Under the pieces are notes generated by a model that was given only the letters and a program-made list of their open reading frames with translations, was not told the origin of the DNA and made no database searches. From the NCBI GenBank assembly GCA_002786915.1, contig PCUV01000077.1, positions 79,764 to 143,763 of the forward strand: a DNA stretch of 64,000 nt, written 5' to 3'. Numbering within the stretch: position 1 is the first letter of the stretch; each line of letters opens with the position of its first letter. The stretch is from Comamonadaceae bacterium CG12_big_fil_rev_8_21_14_0_65_59_15. Lineage in GTDB: Bacteria > Pseudomonadota > Gammaproteobacteria > Burkholderiales > Burkholderiaceae_C. The translations under genes were made by a program, and so were the position numbers. Shown in pieces: positions 19,732-28,644 of this stretch.

Positions 19732-21254
19732 CGGCTGTACTGCTGGCGCAGCAGGTTTTTCTGCACTTTTCCCATCGCATTGCGCGGCAATTCCTGCAAT
19801 ACATAGCATTGCTTTGGAACCTTGTAATTGGCAACGCTGGCCTTGAGCTGGGCCAGGACTGCGGCGCCGTCCAGCACGACACCTGGTCGGGGAACCACCA
19901 GCGCCACGCCGACCTCGCCGAAATCCGGATCTGGCACACCAACCACAGCACTTTCCGCGACGCCGGGCAAATCGTTAATAAAGCTCTCAAGCTCGGCCGG
20001 ATAGACGTTGTAACCACCACTGATGATCAGATCCTTGCTGCGTCCGACAATGGTTACATAGCCATCGGCTTCCTGTTTCCCGACGTCACCCGTCTTAAAG
20101 AAACCATCTGCGGTGAACTCCTGCGCCGTTTTTTCAGGCATGCGCCAGTAGCCAGCAAACACATTTGGGCCTTTCACCTGAATATCACCGATCTCGCCCG
20201 TTGGCACGGAATTCCCCTGGCCATCCACCACCCGAAGTTGTACACCGGGTAATGGTTGCCCCACGGTACCCCCGCGCCGCAGGCCAAGGTAGGGGTTGGA
20301 CGTGAGCATGATGGTTTCGCTCATGCCGTAGCGCTCCAGAATGGTGTGCCCTGTGCGTTGCTGCCAGGCATTGAAGGTATCTGTCAGCAACGGCGCAGAC
20401 CCTGAAATAAAAAGACGCATGTTCCGGCACGCAGCTCGGCCCAGCCCGGGTTCTGCCAACAGGCGAACGTACAAGGTGGGCACGCCCATGAACACGCTGG
20501 CGTCGGGCAGCCGGTGCAGCACCAGCTTGGGGTCAAACCTGGCCAGCCAGATCATCTTGCTACCGTTGATCAGCGCACCATGACACGCCACAAACAAACC
20601 ATGCACATGAAAAATGGGCAAGGCGTGAATCAGCACGTCGCCGCCCTGAGCCGGGCTGCGCCAGCCCCAATGGTCTTTAAGTACCAACGCGTTGCTGAGC
20701 ATATTGCCGTGCGTCAGCATGGCCCCCTTGGAGCGCCCGGTGGTCCCACTGGTGTAGATGATGACCGCCACGTCTTCGGGTTGCTTTGGCACGCACGTCG
20801 GTTGATCCATCGCGCAGGCAGCACGTTCCAGCAAACTACCGGTTCGGTCGTCGTTGAGGGTGAACACCCATTGCGTACCCGCCTGAAAAGCAAGTTTGCT
20901 GACCCAAGGGAAATTCTTTCCAGTACAGACCACCACTGCGGGCTCGGCGTCGCCGATAAAGTACGCCACTTCAGCGCTTTGGTAAGCAGTATTGAGCGGC
21001 AAAAACACATACCCGGCACGCAGGGTGGCCAAATAGAGCAGCAACGCCTCTACCGACTTGTCCACCTGTGCGGCGATGCGCGAGCCCTCGGGCAAATCGA
21101 GTGAGCGCAAAAAATTGGCCAACATGGCGCTGCCACGCTCCAGGTCGCACCAAGTGTAAAAAAGACCGGTGTCGGTTTCCACCGCAGTGGCGGACAAATC
21201 ATCAGGAAAGGCGGCGCGTAACGCCGCATACAGATTTGAATCATTCTTTGTCAT
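19728..21254 (-). CDS. matB: Malonyl-CoA synthetase (MatB-like acyl-CoA ligase)
   Basis: An ANL-family enzyme that activates a carboxylic acid, here probably malonate, to its CoA ester through an acyl-adenylate. The 508-residue product has the P-loop IIYTSGTTGRSKGA, the RYGMSETIMLTSNPY motif found in malonyl-CoA synthetases, the hinge GRSKDLIISGGYNVYP and the C-terminal catalytic Lys in RNAMGKVQK. It lies upstream of a crotonase-fold gene on the same strand but is read after it, 32 bases apart. Substrate assignment rests on the motif; a related short acid is possible. Confidence 0.82.
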   Translation of the reverse strand: MTKNDSNLYAALRAAFPDDLSATAVETDTGLFYTWCDLERGSAMLANFLRSLDLPEGSRIAAQVDKSVEALLLYLATLRAGYVFLPLNTAYQSAEVAYFIGDAEPAVVVCTGKNFPWVSKLAFQAGTQWVFTLNDDRTGSLLERAACAMDQPTCVPKQPEDVAVIIYTSGTTGRSKGAMLTHGNMLSNALVLKDHWGWRSPAQGGDVLIHALPIFHVHGLFVACHGALINGSKMIWLARFDPKLVLHRLPDASVFMGVPTLYVRLLAEPGLGRAACRNMRLFISGSAPLLTDTFNAWQQRTGHTILERYGMSETIMLTSNPYLGLRRGGTVGQPLPGVQLRVVDGQGNSVPTGEIGDIQVKGPNVFAGYWRMPEKTAQEFTADGFFKTGDVGKQEADGYVTIVGRSKDLIISGGYNVYPAELESFINDLPGVAESAVVGVPDPDFGEVGVALVVPRPGVVLDGAAVLAQLKASVANYKVPKQCYVLQELPRNAMGKVQKNLLRQQYSR

Positions 21255-21286
21255 GACAGTCCCCTCAGAAAAAATCCTTCAAAAAT

Positions 21287-22087
21287 TCAAAAATGTGCCG
21301 GACGCTTTTCCAGAAAGGCCCGGATGCCTTCACGGTGCTCCGCGCTGTCGGCGTAACAGTAGGCCTGATCCAGCAGTAGGGCCAACGGCGCGTCGACAGG
21401 GCTGTGGTTTGATTCAAACGCCGCGTGGTCGCTCAAGACCCGCAGCGTCTGCTTGTTCAAGCGCGCCGCCTGCGGCGCCAGAGCGATCAGGCGCTGCAAC
21501 GTCGCAGCAGTCACCGTCGCCAGGTCACCCTCTGGCACCATCTGGCTCAAAAAGCCACGCGCGAGCATCTGTGGCGCACTGAATACCGCCGCTTCCAGCA
21601 GCATCTGACGCGCTGTGACCAAGCCCACTTCACGCCCCACCAAAGCCACTTCCCGCGGCGCCATGGGAAAGCCCAATTTGGCAATCGGTGCCCCAAAGCG
21701 GGCCGATTCCGCGCTCAGGCGGATGTCGCAGCAACTGGCAATTTCAACCCCTGCCCCCATGCAATGGCCCGCGATCTGAGCCACCATCGGGACATCGCAC
21801 GCCAACATGGCCCGCAGCGCCCCCCACACGTCCACTTCGTGAAAGTCACGCAGGCTGGCTTGGTCAAAACGGAAACTGGCGTATTCCGAGATGTCGCCAC
21901 CGGCGCAAAAATGGTCGCCTTGCCCGCGCACCAACACGCAGCGCAGCGTAGTGTCGGTCTGGATTTTTTCAAAAATGCCACGCAACTCGCGCCACATGGC
22001 GCGACTCATGGCGTTGAAGCGCTTAGGATAGCTCAGTGTCACCTGCGCCACGCCGTCCTTGACTTCACAAACGATTCTGGCAACCAT
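21287..22087 (-). CDS. Enoyl-CoA hydratase/isomerase-family protein
   Basis: The 266-residue product has the crotonase fold: the oxyanion-hole segments HFCAGGDISEY and HCMGAGVEIASCCDIRLS. The first catalytic Glu (as in GVEIA) is present, but the second, normally in a PE-x-x-LG motif, is replaced in RFGAPIAKLGFPMAP, so simple hydration of enoyl-CoA is doubtful. Other crotonase activities such as thioester hydrolysis or decarboxylation remain possible. It is followed 32 bases later by the malonyl-CoA synthetase-like gene, suggesting one operon for short acyl-CoA handling. Confidence 0.85.
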   Translation of the reverse strand: MVARIVCEVKDGVAQVTLSYPKRFNAMSRAMWRELRGIFEKIQTDTTLRCVLVRGQGDHFCAGGDISEYASFRFDQASLRDFHEVDVWGALRAMLACDVPMVAQIAGHCMGAGVEIASCCDIRLSAESARFGAPIAKLGFPMAPREVALVGREVGLVTARQMLLEAAVFSAPQMLARGFLSQMVPEGDLATVTAATLQRLIALAPQAARLNKQTLRVLSDHAAFESNHSPVDAPLALLLDQAYCYADSAEHREGIRAFLEKRPAHF

Positions 22088-22146
22088 TTTTACTATTAAT
22101 AAAAAAGCTACTCACGCATTGCAGACTAGGGCTAGAAGGCAATTTA
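22088..22146 (-). repeat. AT-rich dispersed repeat copy between lgt and the crotonase gene
   Basis: On the minus strand it contains gccttctagccctagtctgc followed by gagtagcttttttattaat, matching the dispersed family. It fills the 56-base gap and reaches the last bases of lgt. Confidence 0.68.
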
Positions 22147-22959
22147 ACACTTAATGTTGTCCGACTTGCTGCAGCGCCACCACAACCACGCGCCGCCCAC
22201 CACCATGGGCACGCACAACCACTGCCCCATGCTCATGCCCAGGCTCAGCAACCCTAGGTGTGCGTCGGGTTCACGGAAAAATTCCGCCGTAAATCGCAGC
22301 ACCCCGTAGCCCATCAAGAACAGGGCCGACACCTGACCGGGCCTGCGGGGGCGGCGGGCAAACCACCACAACACCACAAACAAGAGCAGCCCCTCACCCA
22401 GAAACTGGTAGAGCTGCGACGGATGGCGCGGCAGATCCCCCGCGCCCCTGAAGACCATGCCCCAAGGCAGGTCAGCACTGGCCACGCGCCCCCACAACTC
22501 ACCGTTGATAAAGTTCCCCACCCGCCCCATGGCCAAACCGGTTGGCACACATGGCGCGACAAAATCAGCCACCTGTAACAGTGGTTTTTTACGCGACCAG
22601 GCGTACCACACCTCGGCCAGAACCACGCCGATCAGCCCGCCATGAAAGCTCATGCCGCCCTGCCACACGGCAAACACCTCCAGCGGGTGCGCCGCGTAAT
22701 AGCCCGGCTTGTAAAACAGGCAGTAGCCAATGCGTCCACCCAAAATCACACCCATCACGCCCAGAAACAAAATGTCTTCCACGTCTCGCGGGCTCCAGGC
22801 TTGCGGACCATTGATCGAGGCAAACGGCTCATGGCGCAGGCGCAGGCGCGCCAGCCAGAAAAACAGACCAAACGCTGCCAGGTACGTCAGGCCGTACCAG
22901 TGCACGGCCAGCGGCCCCAGGTGGATCGCCACCGGGTCGATTTGCGGATGCAGCAGCAT
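22144..22959 (-). CDS. lgt: Prolipoprotein diacylglyceryl transferase
   Basis: Lgt transfers diacylglycerol to the lipobox cysteine of prolipoproteins in the inner membrane. The 271-residue product has about seven helices, the N-terminal [31 protein letters not shown], the HGGLIG motif and the family signature [14 protein letters not shown]. Its ATG overlaps the ilvD TGA in a TGATG arrangement, so it is translationally coupled to ilvD. Confidence 0.97.
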   Translation of the reverse strand: MLLHPQIDPVAIHLGPLAVHWYGLTYLAAFGLFFWLARLRLRHEPFASINGPQAWSPRDVEDILFLGVMGVILGGRIGYCLFYKPGYYAAHPLEVFAVWQGGMSFHGGLIGVVLAEVWYAWSRKKPLLQVADFVAPCVPTGLAMGRVGNFINGELWGRVASADLPWGMVFRGAGDLPRHPSQLYQFLGEGLLLFVVLWWFARRPRRPGQVSALFLMGYGVLRFTAEFFREPDAHLGLLSLGMSMGQWLCVPMVVGGAWLWWRCSKSDNIKC

Positions 22960-24818
22960 CAGTCTTCGAGCAGCGAAAGGTCGCGCACCGCGCCCTTGTC
23001 GGCCGACATCACCAGCTTGGCGTAGGCCTTGAGCGCAGCCGAGACCTTGCGCGGGCGCGGCTGGGCAGGCTTCCAGCCCAGCGCATTCTGATCAGCGCGC
23101 CGACGCGCCAATTCGTCATCGCTCACCAGCACATCAATGCGCCGGTTCGGGATGTCGATACGAATGCGGTCGCCGCTGCGCACCAAGCCGATGGCGCCGC
23201 CCGCTGCCGCTTCGGGCGAGCAGTGGCCAATCGACAGGCCCGAAGTGCCGCCCGAAAACCGCCCGTCGGTCAGCAGCGCGCAGGCCTTGCCCAGCCCCTT
23301 GCTCTTGATGTAGCTGGTGGGATAAAGCATCTCTTGCATGCCCGGGCCGCCCTTGGGGCCTTCGTAACGCACGATAACCACGTCGCCCGCCTTGACCTGG
23401 TCGTCCAGGATGTGCGCCACGGCTTCGTCCTGCGATTCAGTCACGTGCGCCGGACCTTCAAACACCAGCAGGCTGTCATCCACGCCGGCTGTTTTAACCA
23501 CGCAGCCGTCTTGCGCAATGTTGCCGTACAGCACGGCCAGACCGCCTTGTTGAGAGAACGCATGCGCGGCGTCGCGGATGCAACCCGCTACGCGGTCCAG
23601 GTCCAAACTGGGCCAGCGCACGCTTTGCGAAAAAGCCACCTGCGTGGGCACGCCGCCAGCCGCCGCGCGGTAAAAGGTTTGCACCGCCTCGGACGGGTTT
23701 TGCGCAATGTCCCACTGCGCCAACGCGTCAGCCAGGGTCGGGGCGTGCACCGTGGGCACGTCGGTGTGCAGTTTGCCGGCACGTGCCAGCTCGCCCAGTA
23801 TGGCCATGATGCCGCCGGCGCGGTGCACGTCTTCCAAGTGGTATTTGTCGGTGTTGGGCGCCACCTTGCACAGCTGTGGCACCTGGCGCGACAGGCGGTC
23901 GATGTCGGCCATGGTGAAGTCAATGCCCGCCTCTTGCGCCACCGCCAGCAGGTGCAGGATGGTGTTGGTCGAGCCGCCCATGGCGATGTCGAGCATCATC
24001 GCGTTCTCAAAGGCCTTGACGCCCACCGAACGCGGCAGCACGCGCTCGTCGCCCTGACCGTAGTAGCGTTGGCACAGTTCCACAATCAAATGCCCGGCGC
24101 GTTTGAACAGTTGCTCACGGTCAGCGTGCGTAGCCACCACCGAGCCATTGCCCGGCAGCGACAGGCCCAGCGCTTCGGTCAGGCAGTTCATCGAGTTGGC
24201 GGTAAACATGCCCGAACACGACCCGCACGTGGGGCAAGCGCTGCGCTCGACTGCCGCCACGGTTTCGTCACTTTGGGTGCTGTCGGCGGCCATGACCATG
24301 GCGTCGATCAGATCGAGCTTTTTGAACTGAATCGTGGCCTGGCCGGGCAACTTGAGCTGCGCCTTGCCGGCTTCCATCGGGCCGCCCGAAACGAAAATGG
24401 CCGGAATGTTCAGCCGCATGGCCGCCATCAGCATGCCGGGTGTGATCTTGTCGCAGTTGCTGATGCACACCAACGCGTCGGCGCAGTGTGCGTTGGCCAT
24501 GTATTCCACACTGTCGGCAATGATGTCGCGACTGGGCAGGCTGTACAGCATGCCGTCGTGCCCCATGGCAATGCCGTCGTCCACCGCTATGGTGTTGAAC
24601 TCTTTGGCCACACCACCGGCGGCTTCAATTTCGCGCGCCACCAGTTGGCCCAAGTCTTTGAGGTGCACATGGCCCGGAACAAACTGGGTGAACGAATTGA
24701 CCACAGCCACGATGGGCTTGTCAAAATCGCCGTCTTTCATGCCGGTGGCACGCCACAAGGCGCGGGCACCCGCCATGTTGCGACCGGCGGTGGTAGTGTG
24801 GGAGCGATAAACAGGCAT
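22959..24818 (-). CDS. ilvD: Dihydroxy-acid dehydratase
   Basis: IlvD dehydrates 2,3-dihydroxy acids in valine, leucine and isoleucine synthesis, using an iron-sulfur cluster. The 619-residue product starts [26 protein letters not shown] in typical family fashion; four extra upstream codons are in frame but unlikely. Cluster cysteines lie in [13 protein letters not shown] and [19 protein letters not shown], and the C-terminal [15 protein letters not shown] segment is intact. Confidence 0.97.
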   Translation of the reverse strand: MPVYRSHTTTAGRNMAGARALWRATGMKDGDFDKPIVAVVNSFTQFVPGHVHLKDLGQLVAREIEAAGGVAKEFNTIAVDDGIAMGHDGMLYSLPSRDIIADSVEYMANAHCADALVCISNCDKITPGMLMAAMRLNIPAIFVSGGPMEAGKAQLKLPGQATIQFKKLDLIDAMVMAADSTQSDETVAAVERSACPTCGSCSGMFTANSMNCLTEALGLSLPGNGSVVATHADREQLFKRAGHLIVELCQRYYGQGDERVLPRSVGVKAFENAMMLDIAMGGSTNTILHLLAVAQEAGIDFTMADIDRLSRQVPQLCKVAPNTDKYHLEDVHRAGGIMAILGELARAGKLHTDVPTVHAPTLADALAQWDIAQNPSEAVQTFYRAAAGGVPTQVAFSQSVRWPSLDLDRVAGCIRDAAHAFSQQGGLAVLYGNIAQDGCVVKTAGVDDSLLVFEGPAHVTESQDEAVAHILDDQVKAGDVVIVRYEGPKGGPGMQEMLYPTSYIKSKGLGKACALLTDGRFSGGTSGLSIGHCSPEAAAGGAIGLVRSGDRIRIDIPNRRIDVLVSDDELARRRADQNALGWKPAQPRPRKVSAALKAYAKLVMSADKGAVRDLSLLED

Positions 24819-24916
24819 GGCAATTTCCAAAAAAACGATACGGCGACAGGGTCGGGGGAAAGATTATGTCCTAGCGATCCTCTGCATCCACCTTGCAAGA
24901 GTGAAGTAGCGCAGCG

Positions 24917-25168
24917 CTAGCGCTTTTTGCCACTGTCATGGTAGTTGGCGTCCAGCGCCTGCTTGGTGCGCTCGCGGCGTTGGTCGCGCCGCTTGTCTTC
25001 ACGCTCCATCGCTTTACGCTTGGTGTAACCCGAATAGTCAGCCCAGGTCCACCAAACCACCGCCAGTAAAAAGGGCACAAACACCAACCACCAGGACCAC
25101 TGCGCCACCGGCCCCAGCGCCAGATATTTCATCCCTAGCAACAACAGCCCAAGAACCAATAGATACAT
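24917..25168 (-). CDS. Small Trp-rich membrane protein
   Basis: The 83-residue product starts MYLLVLGLLLLGMKYLALGPVA, has two short hydrophobic segments with WSWWLV and VVWWTWADYSG, and ends in a very basic tail (RKAMEREDKRRDQRRERTK). This matches a family of small Trp-rich proteins found in betaproteobacteria, of unknown function. The start has a GGAGA ribosome-binding site about nine bases upstream; 15 extra upstream codons are rejected. Confidence 0.78.
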   Translation of the reverse strand: MYLLVLGLLLLGMKYLALGPVAQWSWWLVFVPFLLAVVWWTWADYSGYTKRKAMEREDKRRDQRRERTKQALDANYHDSGKKR

Positions 25169-25315
25169 AACAAGGTCTCCAATCAGGCAGGCATCATAAT
25201 CGCAGCGAGTCACGGTGTCACACCCGCACTCGCACCACGGATGGAACCATTGAATGTCAACCTCGCCAACTAGAATCGCGTTAAGGCTTTACGAACTTCT
25301 ATTAAGGAACTGGTC

Positions 25316-25618
25316 ATGAGAAAGTTGCTCCTTCCCTTGCTGCTCTTGTCTGTCGTGACGATGCCCGCCCTGGCCGATGAAGCCCTGGCCAAAAAGAAAA
25401 ACTGCCTAGCCTGCCATGCCATCAACAAAAAAGTGGTCGGCCCTGCCTACAAAGACGTTGCCGCCAAGTACGCCGGGCAAAACGTGGTAGCTAAGCTTTC
25501 CACCAAAGTCATGAAAGGCGGCTCAGGCACTTGGGGTGCCATTCCCATGCCGGCTAACCCACAGGTAACGCAGGCTGAGGCAGAAACGCTGGTCAAGTGG
25601 GTGCTGTCGCTGAAATAG
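25316..25618 (+). CDS. Class I cytochrome c (c551/c552 type), periplasmic
   Basis: The 100-residue product has a cleavable signal peptide (MRKLLLPLLLLSVVTMPALA) and one heme site CLACH at residues 30-34. The sixth ligand is probably Met78 in AIPMPANPQV. Such small cytochromes carry electrons from the bc1 complex to terminal oxidases, so it could feed the cbb3 oxidase encoded 9 kb away; this link is an inference. An AAGGAAC ribosome-binding site precedes the start. A terminator follows closely. Confidence 0.93.
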   Translation: MRKLLLPLLLLSVVTMPALADEALAKKKNCLACHAINKKVVGPAYKDVAAKYAGQNVVAKLSTKVMKGGSGTWGAIPMPANPQVTQAEAETLVKWVLSLK

Positions 25619-25654
25619 CCTGTTCGACCAAGATAGCGCTCTTTAAGCGCATCA

Positions 25655-25687
25655 ACAAAAAAGCCCGGTACTGCCGGACTTTTTTTT
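25655..25687 (+). terminator. Bidirectional rho-independent terminator
   Basis: A GC stem (agcccgg with ccggact, one mismatch) with a short loop is flanked by A residues on the left and eight T residues on the right. It can end the cytochrome c transcript on the plus strand and the acs transcript on the minus strand. Confidence 0.82.
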
Positions 25688-25742
25688 GATAAAAATAGCC
25701 GCTAGAAATTGTCAAACAAGCACCAGCAGCTATTTTTTTAAA
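25688..25742 (+). repeat. AT-rich dispersed repeat copy near the acs 3' end
   Basis: The sequence contains aaaaatagccgctagaaatt and later caccagcagctattttttt, matching both ends of the dispersed family. It lies between the terminator and the acs stop. Confidence 0.68.
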
Positions 25743-25751
25743 CACTACCAA

Positions 25752-27749
25752 TCAGTAGGTTTGACCCAACTGGTTCAAAATGGCCGGGTTTTCCAGCGTC
25801 GAGGTGTCCTGGGTGATGTTTTCACCCTTGGCCAACGAACGCAGCAGGCGCCGCATGATCTTGCCAGAGCGCGTCTTGGGCAGGTTCTCACCAAAGCGGA
25901 TGTCCTTGGGCTTGGCGATCGGGCCGATTTCTTTGGCCACCCAGTCACGCAGATCTTTGGCAATCTGTTTGGCTTCGTCGCCCATCGGCACGGCGCGCTT
26001 GAGCACCACAAACGCCACGATGGCCTCACCGGTCAGATCATCGGGGCGGCCCACCACGGCGGCTTCAGCGACCAGGTCGGTCTTGGCCACCAACGCTGAT
26101 TCAATTTCCATCGTGCCCATGCGGTGGCCCGACACGTTCAGCACGTCGTCAATACGGCCGGTAATGCGGAAATAACCGCGGTCAGCACTGCGCACGGCAC
26201 CGTCACCGGCCAGATAATACTTGCCACCCAGCTCAGCGGGGTAGTAACCAGTTTTAAAGCGTTCCGGATCACCCCACACGGTGCGAATCATCGACGGCCA
26301 GGGACGTTTCACCACCAGCAAACCACCCGCACCATTGGGTACATCATGTCCCGCTTCATCCACGATGGCGGCCATGATGCCCGGCAGCGGCAAGGTGCAC
26401 GAACCCGGCACCAGCGGCGTAGCCCCCGGCAGCGGCGTGATCATGTGACCGCCCGATTCGGTTTGCCAGAAGGTATCGACAATCGGGCATTTTTCATGAC
26501 CGATGTGCTTGTAGTACCACATCCAGGCTTCGGGGTTGATGGGCTCGCCCACCGTGCCCAGAATGCGCAGGCTTGACAGGTCGGAGCGGTCCGGGTGCAC
26601 CTTGGGATCGGTTTCAGCCGACTTGATCAGGGCCCGGATGGCGGTGGGTGCGGTGTAGAAAACGCTGCACTTGTGGCGCTCGATCATTTGCCAGAAACGT
26701 CCCGCGTTGGGGTAAGTCGGGATGCCTTCAAAAATGATTTCGGTGGCACCGGCGGCCAGCGGGCCGTAAGCCACGTACGAGTGACCGGTAATCCAGCCGA
26801 TGTCGGCCGTACACCAGAACACATCGGTCGGTTTGATGTCAAACGTCCATTCCATGGTCAGCTTGGCCCACAGCAAAAAGCCGCCGGTGGAATGCTGCAC
26901 ACCCTTGGGCTTGCCGGTGGAACCCGACGTAAACAAGATGAACAGAGGATGCTCGGCACCCACCATGACCGGTGCACAGGTGGTACCTTGACCTGCCAGG
27001 GCTTCAGTGAAAGTCACGTCACGCCCGGCCACCATGTTGCATTTGGAGGGCGTGCGCTCAAACACAAACACGGTCTTGACAGTTTCGCAGCCACCCAGGC
27101 CCAGACCCTCATCAACAATGGCTTTCAGGGGGAGTTCTTTGCCGCCGCGCAACTGGAAGTTGGCCGTCACCACCGCCACCGCGCCGGCATCCATGATGCG
27201 GTCTTGCAGCGCCTTGGCGGAGAAACCACCAAACACCACGCTGTGAATGGCACCAATACGGGCGCAGGCCTGCATCGCCACCACGCCTTCCACGCCCATG
27301 GGCATGTAAATCAAAACACGGTCACCTTTTTGAATGCCATGCGCCTTCAGGGCATTGGCAAACTGGCAAACCTTGGCCAACAGTTCCTTGTAGGTTGTTT
27401 TGGTGACTTCACCGCCGTCGGCTTCAAAAATCACCGCCACCTTGTTCTCGGTGGGCGTGCCCATGTGCTTGTCAAGGCAGTTGGCAGAGGCGTTGAGTTC
27501 ACCGTCTTCAAACCACTTGTAAAACGGCGCATTCGATTCGTCGAGTGTTTTGGTAAAGGGCTTGCTCCAGACCACGTTTTCACGTGCCAGGCGGGCCCAG
27601 AAGCCCTCAAAATCTTTTTCAGCTTCAGCGCACAGGGCGTTGTAGCCCTCCATACCCTGGATGCGTGCGGCTTTGACGGTGGCCTCGCTGGGCGGGAAAA
27701 CCCGGTTCTCGACCAGGATGGATTCAACTGCGGTTGTGGGTGTGCTCAC
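25752..27749 (-). CDS. acs: Acetyl-CoA synthetase
   Basis: Acs makes acetyl-CoA from acetate, ATP and CoA through acetyl-adenylate. The 665-residue product has the family N-terminus, the P-loop [47 protein letters not shown], the [16 protein letters not shown] hinge and the C-terminal [11 protein letters not shown] whose Lys is normally acetylated to shut the enzyme off. Length is standard. It is preceded by a 140-base gap that probably holds its promoter. Confidence 0.97.
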   Translation of the reverse strand: MSTPTTAVESILVENRVFPPSEATVKAARIQGMEGYNALCAEAEKDFEGFWARLARENVVWSKPFTKTLDESNAPFYKWFEDGELNASANCLDKHMGTPTENKVAVIFEADGGEVTKTTYKELLAKVCQFANALKAHGIQKGDRVLIYMPMGVEGVVAMQACARIGAIHSVVFGGFSAKALQDRIMDAGAVAVVTANFQLRGGKELPLKAIVDEGLGLGGCETVKTVFVFERTPSKCNMVAGRDVTFTEALAGQGTTCAPVMVGAEHPLFILFTSGSTGKPKGVQHSTGGFLLWAKLTMEWTFDIKPTDVFWCTADIGWITGHSYVAYGPLAAGATEIIFEGIPTYPNAGRFWQMIERHKCSVFYTAPTAIRALIKSAETDPKVHPDRSDLSSLRILGTVGEPINPEAWMWYYKHIGHEKCPIVDTFWQTESGGHMITPLPGATPLVPGSCTLPLPGIMAAIVDEAGHDVPNGAGGLLVVKRPWPSMIRTVWGDPERFKTGYYPAELGGKYYLAGDGAVRSADRGYFRITGRIDDVLNVSGHRMGTMEIESALVAKTDLVAEAAVVGRPDDLTGEAIVAFVVLKRAVPMGDEAKQIAKDLRDWVAKEIGPIAKPKDIRFGENLPKTRSGKIMRRLLRSLAKGENITQDTSTLENPAILNQLGQTY

Positions 27750-27892
27750 GGATAAGTCTCCTCTAGTTAAACGAAAAAACGCTCGCTAATGTCATGGCTT
27801 GCACTTACAGGCCACTGACTGCCGGGTTGGCGGGGCTCAGGCGCATGGTAGCGCGATAAACTCGCGGCCCCACGTAGCATTTACCCGTCCAC

Positions 27893-28495
27893 ATGTCCCA
27901 TCCCTTGCCCGAAAAAAGTCCCGTCCTGCGCCCCATCCCGCGTCTGATTTTTGCCAGCCGCTGGCTGCAACTGCCGCTGTACCTGGGGCTGATTGCCGCG
28001 CAGGCCGTGTATGTGTATCACTTTTTGGTCGAGTTGTTGCACCTGCTGGAGGCGGCTTTCGGCAGCCAGGCGGCGCTGGCCGCGCTGATCGATAGCATTG
28101 GCTACAAGACCGACGTGCAGATCACCCACCTGAACGAAACTGTCATCATGCTGGTGCTGCTGGCGCTGATTGACGTGGTGATGATCTCCAACCTGCTGAT
28201 CATGGTGATTGTGGGCGGCTATGAGACCTTTGTTTCGCGCATAAATTTGGAGGGCCACCCGGACCAGCCCGAATGGCTCGACCATGTCAACGCCTCGGTG
28301 CTGAAAGTCAAGTTGGCGATGTCGATCATCGGCATCAGCTCCATCCACCTGCTCAAGACCTTTATCAACGCTGCCAATTACAGCGACAAGGTGCTGATTG
28401 CGCAGACCGTGATTCACATCACCTTCCTGCTCTCGGCCATGGCCATTGCCTACACCGACAAGCTGATGGCGCACAACGTGTCTCCATCCCATTGA
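27893..28495 (+). CDS. YqhA/UPF0114-family membrane protein
   Basis: The 200-residue product has four hydrophobic segments, including FASRWLQLPLYLGLIAAQAVYVY and LVLLALIDVVMISNLLIMVIVGGYETFVS. The latter, with its downstream VKLAMSIIGISSIHLLKTFI, is typical of the TIGR00645/YqhA family. The family is widespread but has no firmly known function. No operon partners are evident; it is divergent from acs. Confidence 0.88.
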   Translation: MSHPLPEKSPVLRPIPRLIFASRWLQLPLYLGLIAAQAVYVYHFLVELLHLLEAAFGSQAALAALIDSIGYKTDVQITHLNETVIMLVLLALIDVVMISNLLIMVIVGGYETFVSRINLEGHPDQPEWLDHVNASVLKVKLAMSIIGISSIHLLKTFINAANYSDKVLIAQTVIHITFLLSAMAIAYTDKLMAHNVSPSH

Positions 28496-28644
28496 TGTCT
28501 TGACGGTCGCAATGAGAGCGGTCTGAGCGGCTCACCCTGCCTCGGCTGCGCTGCTCTGTGGCGGGTTCGTGATGCAAACCCCGGCAATTTTTGATATTCT
28601 CCTGAATATGAACTTGTGACATCAACACTGCCGGAGGACTACCC

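Noticed and set aside
23223..24920. A 565-codon plus-strand open frame across ilvD
   Set aside because: It is antisense to an intact ilvD and is His/Arg/Gly-rich in the way of GC-driven shadow frames; no domain can be seen.
26595..27755. A 386-codon plus-strand open frame across acs
   Set aside because: Antisense shadow; acs is complete on the other strand.
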